In this document: positions 6,776-15,653 of the stretch, piece by piece | Layout: each line of letters opens with the position of its first letter | Position numbering within the stretch: position 1 is the stretch's first letter | Assembly (NCBI RefSeq): GCF_900177515.1 | Contig: NZ_FXAK01000008.1 | Location: 309,501-373,500 of the forward strand | Direction of reading: 5' to 3' | Origin: Azospirillum oryzae | GTDB lineage: Bacteria; Pseudomonadota; Alphaproteobacteria; Azospirillales; Azospirillaceae | Length of the DNA stretch: 64,000 nt | The notes under the pieces: model-generated | What the model was told of the DNA's origin: nothing | What the model saw: the letters and a program-made list of their open reading frames with translations, nothing else | Databases searched by the model: none | Translations under genes and position numbers: made by a program

Positions 6776-8934
6776 CCGGCAAAGCCATCAAGGGCTGTAC
6801 CGGCCCGGCTCTTGCCGAGGCCCTGCTGAGGCCGCGCTCCGTCGCCCTGGTCGGGGTTTCGGACGACATCGCCAAGACCGCCGCCCGTCCGCTGCGCTTC
6901 CTGCGCCGTGCCGGTTTTGGCGGCGAGGTCTACGGCGTCAATCCCACCCGGGCCACCGTGCAGGGCGAGCCGGCCTTCGCGTCGCTGTCGGCCCTGCCGG
7001 AACGGCCGGACCATGCCTTCATCCTGACCGGCACCGACGCGGCCATCGCCGCGCTGGAGGAGTGCGGGCGGCTGGGCGTTCCGGTCGCGACCATCCTGGC
7101 CGGCGGTTTCTCCGAGGCGGGCGGCGCCGGCGCCGAGCGCGAAAAGCGGCTGGCGGAGATCGGGCGGTCCTACGGCGTGCGCGTGCTGGGCCCCTCCAGC
7201 ATCGGGGTCGTCAATGTGCATGAGCGGCTGGTGCTGACCGCCAACGCCGCCTTCGCCGAACCCGACCTGCCGGAAGGCGGCGTGTTCGTCGCCTCGCACA
7301 GCGGAAGCCTGATCGGCGCCCTGTTGTCGCGCGGCAAGGCGCGCGGCGTCGGCTTTGCCGGGCTGGTGTCGGTCGGCGGCGAGGTCGACCTGTCGGTCGG
7401 CGAAATCTGCGAGGCGACGCTCGACGATCCCAAGGTCGGCGGCTATCTGCTGTTCCTGGAATCGATGCGCAACGCCGACGCGTTGCGCCGCTTCGCGCTG
7501 GCGGCGGCGGAGCGCGGCAAGCCGGTGGCGGCCTACAAGCTCGGCCGCTCGGCGGAGGCGGCGGAACTGGCGGTCTCCCACACCGGCGCCCTTGCCGGGG
7601 AGGACGACGTCGCCGACACCTTCCTGCGCGACTGCGGGATCGCCCGCGTGGAATCCTTCGACGGGCTTCTGGAAATCCTGCCGCTGCTCAACCGGATGCC
7701 GGCGAAATCCGTGCGGCAACCGGCCGTCGGCGTGGTCACCACCACCGGCGGCGGCGCAGCCATGGCCATCGACCAGCTTGCCATCCGCGGCGTGCGGGTC
7801 GCGGCCCCCAGCCCGGAAACCGTGCGCCGCCTTGCCGAGGTCGGGATCGTGGCGGGGGAGGGGCGTCTGGTCGACCTGACGCTGGCCGGCACCCGCTACG
7901 ACGTGATGAAGGCCGCGCTGGGGGTGATGCAGACCGCGCCGGAATTCGATCTGGTGCTGGCGACCGTCGGATCCTCCGCCCGCTTCCAGCCCGATCTGGC
8001 GGTGGCGCCGGTGATCGACAGCGCGCGCGAGCATGACAAGCCGCTGGCCGCCTTCATCGTGCCGGAAGCCCAGGAAGCGCTGCTGCGCCTGAACGCCGCC
8101 GGGGTCCCCTGCTTCCGCGCGCCGGAATCCTGCGGCGACGTGATCGCCGCCGCGCTCGGCCGCCGCACCCCGCGATCCGAACCGGCGATGGCGTCGTCGC
8201 CGGTCAGGCAGGGTGCCGGGCGGACCATCGACGAGGCCGAGGCCTATCGTCTGTTCGCCCGCGTCGGCGTTCCTCACGCGCCGGTCGCGGTGCTGACGGC
8301 CGGCGAGCCGGTGCCGGAGCTTCCCTTCGCCTATCCGGTGGTCGCCAAGGTCCTGCACCCGGACATCGCCCACAAGACCGACGTCGGCGGCGTGGCGCTG
8401 AACATCGCCGACGCCGATGCGCTGTCCGCCGCCATGGCCGCGATCCGTGACCGGGTCGAAGCCGCGCGGCCGGGCGTCAGCGTCCGGGAAATTCTGGTCC
8501 AGCCGATGACCCGCGGCGTGGGTGAGGTTCTGGTCGGACTGCGCCGCGATCCGCAGGTAGGGCCGGTGGTGATGCTGGCTGCCGGCGGCGTGCTGACCGA
8601 GATCTACCGCGACCGCGCCCTGAGGCTGGCTCCGGTGGACCGGGCCACCGCGCTGGAGATGATCGGCGAGGTGAAGGCGCTCCAGGCCCTGGCCGGCTAT
8701 CGCGGCCGGACGGCCGGCGACCTCGGCGCCGTCGCCGATGCGCTGGTCGCCGTTTCCCGCCTTGCCCTGCTGGACGACGCGACCGTGCTGGAGGCGGAGA
8801 TCAATCCGCTGATGGTGATGGCCGACGGGCAGGGGGCCGTGGCGGTCGACGCGCTGGTCCGGCTGGTCACGGCGGACGCGGACATCGAAGCCCAGGAAGA
8901 CGACACTGAAAACCGTTCCGGGAGGAACCGATAA
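6772..8934 (+). CDS. Acetate--CoA ligase (ADP-forming) / acyl-CoA synthetase family protein
   Basis: A 720-residue fusion of the alpha and beta parts of an NDP-forming acyl-CoA synthetase. The order is CoA-binding Rossmann domain (about 10-140, with SVALVGVSDD), succinyl-CoA-ligase-like domains (about 150-450) carrying the phosphorylatable His in SHTGALAGED (His270), then an ATP-grasp domain (about 500-710, with VVAKVLHPDIAHKTDVGGVA). The predicted reaction is acid + CoA + ATP giving acyl-CoA + ADP + Pi, or the reverse. GTG at 6772 is chosen because GTGA overlaps the preceding stop. Within this operon it would activate the acid later oxidised by the dehydrogenase; the acid is unknown. Confidence 0.9.
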   Translation: MTGKAIKGCTGPALAEALLRPRSVALVGVSDDIAKTAARPLRFLRRAGFGGEVYGVNPTRATVQGEPAFASLSALPERPDHAFILTGTDAAIAALEECGRLGVPVATILAGGFSEAGGAGAEREKRLAEIGRSYGVRVLGPSSIGVVNVHERLVLTANAAFAEPDLPEGGVFVASHSGSLIGALLSRGKARGVGFAGLVSVGGEVDLSVGEICEATLDDPKVGGYLLFLESMRNADALRRFALAAAERGKPVAAYKLGRSAEAAELAVSHTGALAGEDDVADTFLRDCGIARVESFDGLLEILPLLNRMPAKSVRQPAVGVVTTTGGGAAMAIDQLAIRGVRVAAPSPETVRRLAEVGIVAGEGRLVDLTLAGTRYDVMKAALGVMQTAPEFDLVLATVGSSARFQPDLAVAPVIDSAREHDKPLAAFIVPEAQEALLRLNAAGVPCFRAPESCGDVIAAALGRRTPRSEPAMASSPVRQGAGRTIDEAEAYRLFARVGVPHAPVAVLTAGEPVPELPFAYPVVAKVLHPDIAHKTDVGGVALNIADADALSAAMAAIRDRVEAARPGVSVREILVQPMTRGVGEVLVGLRRDPQVGPVVMLAAGGVLTEIYRDRALRLAPVDRATALEMIGEVKALQALAGYRGRTAGDLGAVADALVAVSRLALLDDATVLEAEINPLMVMADGQGAVAVDALVRLVTADADIEAQEDDTENRSGRNR

Positions 8935-9314
8935 TGCCCAGGCCGGATGTGCTCTCGCTGCCGGAGCTTGTGAACGCCAATGAGCGGCTCGTCCATCGCG
9001 GCCGTTTCCTGACCGCGGTGATGCGGCTGGACATCGGCGCCGACGCCTATCTGATCTCGATCGACCGCGGGCGGATCGCCGAGGTGCGCAAGGGGCCGTT
9101 CGTCATGCCGTCCTGGACCTTCGGCCTGTCCTGCCGGGCCGATGCGCTGGACCAGTTCTGGAAGCCGTTGCCGCCGCCGGGTTTCCACGACCTGTTCGCC
9201 CTGCTGCGGCGTGGGGAACTGACGCTGTCCGGCAACCTGCAGCCCTTCATGGCCAACCTCCTCTACATCAAGGACGTGATGGCAAGCCTGCGCAGCCCGA
9301 AGGAAACCGCATGA
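8934..9314 (+). CDS. Small SCP2-like protein of unknown function
   Basis: A 126-residue soluble protein with no signal peptide. The pattern of a short N-terminal helix, a strand-rich centre (AYLISIDRGRIAEVRKGPFV) and a C-terminal helical part (GELTLSGNLQPFMANLLYIK) resembles the sterol carrier protein 2 fold, which binds acyl-CoA or other lipophilic ligands. That assignment is from general similarity and is tentative. It is translationally coupled on both sides: its ATG overlaps the ligase stop, and its stop overlaps the hydrolase ATG. It therefore belongs to the same pathway and may hold a hydrophobic acyl intermediate. Confidence 0.7.
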   Translation: MPRPDVLSLPELVNANERLVHRGRFLTAVMRLDIGADAYLISIDRGRIAEVRKGPFVMPSWTFGLSCRADALDQFWKPLPPPGFHDLFALLRRGELTLSGNLQPFMANLLYIKDVMASLRSPKETA

Positions 9315-10162
9315 TGCGTGCGACGATCGAACCCATCACCGGACGTTACATGCGGCTGGACCACAAGGGCCGTGAGCACCGGATCTATTTCGAGGAGGCG
9401 GGGCAGGGAATCCCGCTGGTCTGCCTGCACACCGCCGGATCGGACGGGCGCCAGTTCCGCGGCATCCTGAACGACCCGCGCGTCACCCGCGATTTCCGCG
9501 TCATCGCCTTCGATCTGCCCTGGCACGGCAAATCCTCGCCGCCCGCCGGCTGGCAGGACGGCGACTATCAGCTGACCAGCGCCGACTACACCGACATCAT
9601 CCTGACGGTCTGCCGGGCGCTGGAACTGGACCGGCCGGTGGCGATGGGCTGCTCCATCGGCGGGCGCATCGCGCTGCATCTGGCGATGGAGCATGCCGGG
9701 GAATTCCGCGCCATCATCGGGCTGCAATCCTCCGCCCACGTCCATCCCTATTACGACACGACCTGGCTGCACCATCCGGACGTGAACGGCGGGGAGGTCT
9801 GCGCCGCCATCGCCGCCGGGCTGGTCGGGCCGAACGCGCCCGACGCCCACCGCTGGGAAACGGTCTGGCACTACATGCAGGGCGGTCCGGGCATCTTCAA
9901 GGGAGACCTCTATTTCTACAAGGTGGACGGCGACATCCGCCATCGGCTGAGCGAGATCGACACCAGCCGCTGCCCGCTCTATCTGCTGACCGGCGAGTAC
10001 GACTATTCCTGTTCTCCGGCCGACACGTTGGAAACCGCCGCCTGCATTCCCGGCGCCACCGTTTCGATCATGCCGGGACTGGGCCATTTCCCGATGAGCG
10101 AGGATCCGGACGGCTTCATCGCCCACCTGCTGCCGGTCCTGAGCGAGATCGCCCACCGCTGA
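9311..10162 (+). CDS. Alpha/beta hydrolase
   Basis: A cytoplasmic alpha/beta-hydrolase-fold enzyme, 283 residues. The oxyanion-side motif is CLHTAGSDGRQFR, the nucleophile elbow is GCSIGG (Ser115), the acid is likely in LLTGEYDYSCSP, and the catalytic His is in GLGHFPMSEDP (His259). There is no signal peptide. The gene overlaps the SCP2-like gene by four bases (ATGA). It is the last gene of the run that begins with the acyl-CoA dehydrogenase. It could act on an ester, thioester or C-C bond; the sequence does not decide which. Confidence 0.88.
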   Translation: MMRATIEPITGRYMRLDHKGREHRIYFEEAGQGIPLVCLHTAGSDGRQFRGILNDPRVTRDFRVIAFDLPWHGKSSPPAGWQDGDYQLTSADYTDIILTVCRALELDRPVAMGCSIGGRIALHLAMEHAGEFRAIIGLQSSAHVHPYYDTTWLHHPDVNGGEVCAAIAAGLVGPNAPDAHRWETVWHYMQGGPGIFKGDLYFYKVDGDIRHRLSEIDTSRCPLYLLTGEYDYSCSPADTLETAACIPGATVSIMPGLGHFPMSEDPDGFIAHLLPVLSEIAHR

Positions 10163-10267
10163 GTGCCGGTCCGGCAGCGGGCGTTCCGGCCGTCGTCGCT
10201 TCGACAATAACCATCCGCCGCCCGCCACAAGGGCGGCGGCCATCAATATCCCGGGGAGGGACCATTC

Positions 10268-11509
10268 ATGCGTGCCATCGCTCTTCAGGTGCCCGGTCTG
10301 CGGGCGCTGACCGCCACGGCCGTCGCTGCGCTGACCATCGGCTTGGCCGGCGGCGCGGCCGCCGAGATCTCAGGCAAGACGGTGAAGATCGGCGTGCTCA
10401 CCGACATGTCCGGTCCCTATTCCGACAATGTCGGCGCCGGAGCCGTGCTGGCCGCCCAGATGGCCGCCGAGGATTTCGGCGGCAAGGTCAATGGTGCGGC
10501 GATCGAGATCGTCTCGGCCGACCATCAGAACAAGGCGGACGTCGGATCGGGCATCGCGCGGCGCTGGTACGACGTCGAGGGCGTCGATGCGATCACCGAG
10601 GTGGTGTCGTCCGCCGTGGCGCTCTCCGTCCAGGGCATTTCGCGCGACAAGAACCGCATGTTCCTGGCAACCGGTCCCGGTACGCCGGAGCTGACTGGCA
10701 AAGCCTGTTCGCCGGTCGGCGTGCATTGGGCCTATGACAATTATGCCCTGCCGACCGTCGCCACCACCGCCCTGGTCAAGCGCGGCCTGAAGGACTGGTA
10801 TTTCCTGACCGCCGACTACAGCTTCGGCCACGCGCTGGAAGGCGAGGCGACCCGTGTGGTCAAGGCCAACGGCGGCACCGTCGTCGGTGCGGTGCGGGCG
10901 CCGCTCAACACCGCGGACTTCTCGTCCTATCTGTTGCAGGCGCAGGCGTCGCCGGCCACCGTGATCGGGCTGGCGAATGCCGGGGCCGACATGATCAACG
11001 CGGTCAAGCAGGCGAACGAGTTCGGCATCACCGCCAGCGGCAAGACGATGGCGGCGCTGCTGGTCAACCTGCCCGACATCCATGCCCTGGGGCTGGAGAG
11101 CGCGCAGGGTCTGACCTTCGCCGAAAGCTTCTATTGGGACATGAACGACGAGACGCGGGCCTGGAGCAAGCGCTTCATGGAGCGATTCAACGGCCGGGCG
11201 CCCGGCGGCCTGCAGGCGGCGGTCTATGGCGCCGTCACCCATTACCTGAAGGCGATCCAGGCGATCGACAGCGACGACGCCACCAAGGTCGCCGAACAGA
11301 TGCGCAAGATGCCGATCAACGACTTCTACACCAAGAACGGCTCCATCCGTCCGGACGGCCGGGTGATCCGCGACATGTATCTGATGCAGGTGAAGAAGCC
11401 GTCGGAATCGAAGGGCCCGTGGGACTATTACAAGGTTCTGGAGACGGTGCCCGGCGACAAGGCCTTCCGCCCGATGGACCAGGGGGGCTGTCCGCTGGTG
11501 GCGAAGTGA
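10268..11509 (+). CDS. Liv-type ABC transporter periplasmic substrate-binding protein (paralogue 1)
   Basis: A 413-residue type 1 periplasmic binding protein. A signal peptide covers about residues 1-32 (ALTIGLAGGAAA then EISGKT). The mature domain begins VKIGVLTDMSGPYSDNVGAG and has SADHQNKADVGSGIARRWYD and FLTADYSFGHALEGEATRVV. The binding protein at 46430-47656 is a clear paralogue along its whole length, with a similar C-terminus (GGCPLVAK against GGCPLVKK). No permease or ATPase genes adjoin it; livM at the window start is the nearest candidate partner. GGGGAGGG lies before the ATG. A perfect palindrome follows the stop codon. Confidence 0.93.
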   Translation: MRAIALQVPGLRALTATAVAALTIGLAGGAAAEISGKTVKIGVLTDMSGPYSDNVGAGAVLAAQMAAEDFGGKVNGAAIEIVSADHQNKADVGSGIARRWYDVEGVDAITEVVSSAVALSVQGISRDKNRMFLATGPGTPELTGKACSPVGVHWAYDNYALPTVATTALVKRGLKDWYFLTADYSFGHALEGEATRVVKANGGTVVGAVRAPLNTADFSSYLLQAQASPATVIGLANAGADMINAVKQANEFGITASGKTMAALLVNLPDIHALGLESAQGLTFAESFYWDMNDETRAWSKRFMERFNGRAPGGLQAAVYGAVTHYLKAIQAIDSDDATKVAEQMRKMPINDFYTKNGSIRPDGRVIRDMYLMQVKKPSESKGPWDYYKVLETVPGDKAFRPMDQGGCPLVAK

Positions 11510-11512
11510 GCG

Positions 11513-11526
11513 GGACGGCGCCGTCC
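11513..11526. promoter_or_regulatory. 14-base palindrome just after the binding-protein gene
   Basis: GGACGGCGCCGTCC is a perfect 14-base palindrome three bases after the stop of the upstream binding-protein gene and 31 bases before the aldehyde dehydrogenase start. With no loop it would form at best a short hairpin. It may be a processing or stability element, like the hairpins found after other binding-protein genes in this window. Confidence 0.35.
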
Positions 11527-11556
11527 TGGCCCATCAAACCTGGCTGTGAAGAGGCG

Positions 11557-13005
11557 ATGATGACGAACGCCACCTATCCTGACCTTCGCCTGTGGATCGG
11601 TGGGCGCTGGATCGAGGCCGGGGATCGGTCCTGCGAGCCGGTGATCAACCCGGCGACCGGTGCGACGCTGGGGCTGCTGCCCAATGCCGGCACCGACGAT
11701 GTTGATGCGGCGGTCGCCGCGGCGGCCGAGGGCTTCCGGGTCTGGCGGCGGACCAGCGCCGTCGAGCGTTCGGCGCTGCTGCGCCGCACCGCCGATCTGA
11801 TGCGGGCGGACGCGGGGGGCCTCGCCGCGCTGATCGCGCTGGAACTGGGCAAACCGATCCTCGAGGCCGCGCGCGAGGTCGAGACGGCGGCCGGCATGTT
11901 CGACTGGGCGGCCGAGGAATGCCGCCGGTCCTATGGCCGCATCATTCCGCCCCGCATTCCGGGCCACCGGCTGATGGCGCTGCGCGAGCCGGTCGGGCCG
12001 GTGGCGGCCTTCAGCGGCTGGAACGCCCCGGCCATCACGCCGGCGCGCAAGATCGCCGGCGCGCTGGGGGCGGGCTGCTCCATCGTCATCAAGCCGTCGG
12101 AAGGAACGCCGGCCGCCGCCCTGTTCATCGCCCGCGCGCTGGCCGAGGCCGGTCTGCCGGACGGGGTCGCCAACATGCTGTTCGGCAACCCCGGCACGGT
12201 GGCCGAGCGGCTGCTGGAGGCCGAGGCCATCCGCATGGTGTCCTTCACCGGCTCGATCCCCGTCGGCAAGCATCTGGCCGCGCTGGCGACGCGGACCATG
12301 AAGCGCGCCGTGTTCGAACTGGGCGGCCACGCCCCGGTGCTGGTCTTTCCCGACGTGGATGTCGAGGCGGTGGCCCGCAGCGCCGCCGCCGCCAAGTTCC
12401 GGAGTTCCGGGCAGATTTGCACGTCGCCGACCCGCTTCTATGTGCATGAGTCCATCCATGACCGCTTCGCCGCCGCTTTCGCCGAGGCCGCGTCCGCGAT
12501 CCGCGTGGGCGACCCGTTCGATCCCGCAACGCAGATGGGCCCGGTGCAGAATGCCCGCCGGCTGGCGGCGATCGACGCGCTGGTGGAGGATGCCCGGCGC
12601 AACGGCGCGACGGTGGCGGCCGGCGGCGGCCGCATCGACGGCCCGGGCTTCTTCTATCGGCCGACGGTGCTGACCGGTGTCACCGCCGCCTGCCGGGCCG
12701 CCGGCGAAGAGCCGTTCGGACCGCTGGCGCTGATTGCCTCCTTCCGCGATGCGGACGAGGCGGTGGCGCTGGCGAACCGCCTGTCGCTCGGGCTGGCCTC
12801 CTACGTCTTCACCCGTGATCTGGCGCTTGCCGACCGGTTGGTGGCGGACATCGAATGCGGCAATGTCGTGGTGAACCACTGGGTGGTCTCGCACCCGGAA
12901 ACGCCTTTCGGCGGCATCAAGGACAGCGGAATCGGGCTGGAGGGCGGCACCGAAGGGTTCCAGGCCTTCGAACAGGTGAAGTTCGTCAGTCAGGCGCCCC
13001 ACTGA
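11557..13005 (+). CDS. NAD(P)-dependent aldehyde dehydrogenase
   Basis: An aldehyde dehydrogenase superfamily enzyme of 482 residues. The Rossmann part has FSGWNAPAITPARKIAGALG, with the Asn that stabilises the thiohemiacetal, and the NAD-binding stretch VSFTGSIPVGKHLA. The general base is Glu254 in FELGGHAPV, and the catalytic nucleophile is Cys288 in SSGQICTSPTR. PFGPLALIASF and PFGGIKDSGIGLEGG are also conserved. It looks most like the succinate-semialdehyde/betaine-aldehyde branch, but the substrate cannot be named. The start is an ATG pair at 11557/11560 behind GAAGAGG. It lies 47 bases behind the binding protein, probably in one transcript. Confidence 0.92.
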   Translation: MMTNATYPDLRLWIGGRWIEAGDRSCEPVINPATGATLGLLPNAGTDDVDAAVAAAAEGFRVWRRTSAVERSALLRRTADLMRADAGGLAALIALELGKPILEAAREVETAAGMFDWAAEECRRSYGRIIPPRIPGHRLMALREPVGPVAAFSGWNAPAITPARKIAGALGAGCSIVIKPSEGTPAAALFIARALAEAGLPDGVANMLFGNPGTVAERLLEAEAIRMVSFTGSIPVGKHLAALATRTMKRAVFELGGHAPVLVFPDVDVEAVARSAAAAKFRSSGQICTSPTRFYVHESIHDRFAAAFAEAASAIRVGDPFDPATQMGPVQNARRLAAIDALVEDARRNGATVAAGGGRIDGPGFFYRPTVLTGVTAACRAAGEEPFGPLALIASFRDADEAVALANRLSLGLASYVFTRDLALADRLVADIECGNVVVNHWVVSHPETPFGGIKDSGIGLEGGTEGFQAFEQVKFVSQAPH

Positions 13006-13038
13006 TCGGTTAGGGATGCGGAGCGCCGCCGCCCGCCG

Positions 13039-14202
13039 TCAGGCGAGCTGGGCGAGCAGTGCGTCCAGCATCCGGTCGCAGGCGGCCAACTGGTCCTCGG
13101 CGATGAACTCGTCGGGCTTGTGGGCCTCGCCGATGCTGCCGGGGCCGCACACCACGGTGGGCATCGACAGCCGTTGCTGGAACAGTCCGCCTTCCGTGCC
13201 GAAGGAGATCTTGCCGGTGCTGTTGCCGCCGGTCAGCGACTTGACGAAGGCGACAACCTCGGCGGTGCCGTCGGTGTCGAGCGCCGGATAACTGGACAAC
13301 TCGGCGATGGTCAGCCCGGCGGTCGGGAAATCGGGACGCAGGCGCCGGACGATGGCGTCGGCCTCCGCCCTGATGCCGTCCAGCAGCGGTTCCACCGGAT
13401 CCTGCGGCAGATGGCGGATCTCGAAGTCGAGACGGCAGCGGTGCGGCACGATGTTCAGCGCCTCGCCCCCTTGGATGACCCCGGCATGGATGGTGGTCCA
13501 GGGCACGTCATAGGCGTTGTCATGGGCGCCTTCGTCACTCAATCGATTCTGGATGCGGCGCAGGCCGGTCAGCAGGTCGCTTGCCATGTGGATGGCGTTC
13601 AGGCCCTGCGGCGCCAGGCTCGAATGGCATTCGACGCCGTGGCACTCGGCGCGCAGGGCGGTCTTGCCCTTGTGGGCGGTGACCACCTGCATGCCGGTCG
13701 GCTCGCCGACGATGCAGAAGCGCGGACGGACGGGCAATGCTGCCATCATCTCGATCAAGCGGCGAACGCCGAGGCAGCCGACCTCCTCGTCATAGGACAG
13801 GGCCAGATGCAGCGGCTGGGACAGGGTCCGGCCGGTGGCATGCTGGGCGGCGGCGCGGTCGAACAGGGCGAGTGCGGCGGCGATGAAGCCCTTCATGTCG
13901 GCGGTGCCCCGGCCGTACAGCTTGCCGTCGCGGCGGGTCAGCCGGAAGGGGTCGCTCGTCCAGGCCTGCCCTTCGACCGGCACCACGTCGCTGTGCCCGG
14001 ACAGCAGGACGCCGGGACGGTCCGCCGGCCCCAGCGTCGCGAACAGGTTGGCCTTGCGCCCGTCCTCGCTCGGCACCAGCCATGTCGTCGCGTCGGCGGC
14101 TTCCAGCCGCTCCTGCACCCAGCGGATCAGGTCGAGGTTGCTGTCGCGGCTGACGGTGTTGAAGGCCACCAGCCGGTCGAGGATGTCGATGGTCGCCGTC
14201 AT
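13039..14202 (-). CDS. argE: Acetylornithine deacetylase / M20 amidohydrolase
   Basis: A 387-residue M20-family metallopeptidase of the ArgE type. Metal-binding motifs are SGHSDVVPV, YGRGTADMKGF and SYDEEVGCLG (Glu-Glu pair), followed by IVGEPTGMQVVTAHKG and a dimerisation domain. The C-terminal metal ligand is in GSIGEAHKPDEF. The family hydrolyses N-acyl amino acids. It is the last gene of the minus-strand ABC/RidA/ureohydrolase/HutF run, separated from hutF by 31 bases, so it may remove an acyl group from a catabolic intermediate rather than serve arginine biosynthesis. Acetylornithine activity is the conservative family name only. Confidence 0.88.
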   Translation of the reverse strand: MTATIDILDRLVAFNTVSRDSNLDLIRWVQERLEAADATTWLVPSEDGRKANLFATLGPADRPGVLLSGHSDVVPVEGQAWTSDPFRLTRRDGKLYGRGTADMKGFIAAALALFDRAAAQHATGRTLSQPLHLALSYDEEVGCLGVRRLIEMMAALPVRPRFCIVGEPTGMQVVTAHKGKTALRAECHGVECHSSLAPQGLNAIHMASDLLTGLRRIQNRLSDEGAHDNAYDVPWTTIHAGVIQGGEALNIVPHRCRLDFEIRHLPQDPVEPLLDGIRAEADAIVRRLRPDFPTAGLTIAELSSYPALDTDGTAEVVAFVKSLTGGNSTGKISFGTEGGLFQQRLSMPTVVCGPGSIGEAHKPDEFIAEDQLAACDRMLDALLAQLA

Positions 14203-14233
14203 CCGGATCGTCCCTGTTCGTTCGAAATTTCAA

Positions 14234-15631
14234 TCAGGCGGCCTGCAGCCGGTCGACGGCGCGGCGCCAGCCGTCGCGGATCGCATCGGCATCGACATGC
14301 CGGCTATCTCGAACCACCCGCCGTCCGCCCGCGAAGACGTCGCGCACGGGATTGCGGGAGCCGGCGAAGACATAGGTGTCGAGAAGCGTGTCGTCGCTGC
14401 GGCCGTAAAGGCGTGGATCGTCCGGGTTCAACGCGACGAGGTCGGCGCGCTGTCCGGCCTTGAGACCGCCCGCCGGTTCCGGCAGGCCGAGCGCTTGCGC
14501 ACCCCCGGCCGCCGCCGCCCGGTAGAGCGCCGCCCCGGTCGAGGCCCCCGGCCCTGGTCCCAGCAGGTTGCGCCGTCTTGCGGACAGCCGCTGTCCGAAT
14601 TCCAGCAGGCGCAGCTCCTCCGCCACGTCAATGACGATCTGGCTGTCGGACCCGATGCCGAACCGGCCGCCCTGCGCCAGGAAGTCGCGCGCCGGGAACA
14701 GCCCGTCGCCGAGGTCGGCTTCCGTCGTCGGACAGAGTCCCGCGACGGCGCCCGAGGCCGCGATGCCCGCCACCTCCGCCGGGGTGACGTGGGTGGCGTG
14801 GACGAGGCACCAGGACGGCCCCGGCCAGCCGCGGTCGAGCAGCCATTCCACCGGCCGCCGTCCCGACCAGGAGAGGCAGGCATCGACCTCCGCCGTCTGC
14901 TCGGCGACATGGATGTGGACCGGGGCCGTGGGATCGAGCGCCGACAGTCCGTCCAGCGCCGCCTCGGCGGCCTCCGGCGAAACCGCGCGCAGGGAATGCA
15001 AAGCCAGACCGACGCGATGGTCGCCGGGTGCCGCGCGGCAGGCGGCGGCGATGTCCAGCAGCCGGTCGGGCGTGTTGAGGAAGCGCCGCTGCCCCTCGCC
15101 CGCCGGCTGTCCGCCGAAGCCGCCCTGAGCGTAGAGCACCGGCAGATGGGTCAGCCCGATGCCGGTGGCGTCCGCCGCGGCCAGGATGCGCATCGACATC
15201 TCGGCCGGATCGGCATAGGGCCGGCCGTCTGGCGCGTGGTGGAGGTAGTGGAACTCCGCCACCGAGGTATAGCCCCGCTCCAGCATCTCGGCATAGGCCA
15301 TCGCCGCCACCGCCTGGAGCCCGTCGGGGTCGATGCGGCGGACGAAGCCGTACATCACCTCCCGCCATGTCCAGAAGCTGTCCTCGGCCGGCCCGGCGCG
15401 CTCGGTCAGACCGGCCATCGCCCGCTGGAAGGCGTGGCTGTGCAGGTTGGGCATGCCGGGGATGACCGGCCCGCCGGCCCGCTCCACCCCGGCGGGCGGC
15501 TTGTCCAACCCCGCTTCGACGGCGGCGATCACCCCCCGTTCATCGAAGCGCAGAAGCACGCCCGACGCCCAGCCGTCGGCCAGCAGCGCCCGGTCGCAGA
15601 ACAGCCGGTCGAGCCGGCGCGCGGCGGTCAT
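14234..15631 (-). CDS. hutF: Formimidoylglutamate deiminase HutF
   Basis: A 465-residue amidohydrolase. The metal-binding HxH is in MPNLHSHAFQRAMAG, a pattern characteristic of HutF. Further ligands and active-site residues are in PVHIHVAEQ, LVHATHVTP and GSDSQIVIDVAEELR. HutF converts N-formimino-L-glutamate to N-formyl-L-glutamate plus ammonia in histidine degradation. The other hut genes are absent here. The neighbours are instead an agmatinase-family enzyme, RidA, an M20 deacylase and an ABC importer. It may therefore act on a related formimino or guanidino acid, or be a satellite of a hut operon elsewhere. Confidence 0.9.
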   Translation of the reverse strand: MTAARRLDRLFCDRALLADGWASGVLLRFDERGVIAAVEAGLDKPPAGVERAGGPVIPGMPNLHSHAFQRAMAGLTERAGPAEDSFWTWREVMYGFVRRIDPDGLQAVAAMAYAEMLERGYTSVAEFHYLHHAPDGRPYADPAEMSMRILAAADATGIGLTHLPVLYAQGGFGGQPAGEGQRRFLNTPDRLLDIAAACRAAPGDHRVGLALHSLRAVSPEAAEAALDGLSALDPTAPVHIHVAEQTAEVDACLSWSGRRPVEWLLDRGWPGPSWCLVHATHVTPAEVAGIAASGAVAGLCPTTEADLGDGLFPARDFLAQGGRFGIGSDSQIVIDVAEELRLLEFGQRLSARRRNLLGPGPGASTGAALYRAAAAGGAQALGLPEPAGGLKAGQRADLVALNPDDPRLYGRSDDTLLDTYVFAGSRNPVRDVFAGGRRVVRDSRHVDADAIRDGWRRAVDRLQAA

Positions 15632-15653
15632 CGTTCCATGCTCCCCATTCCCG

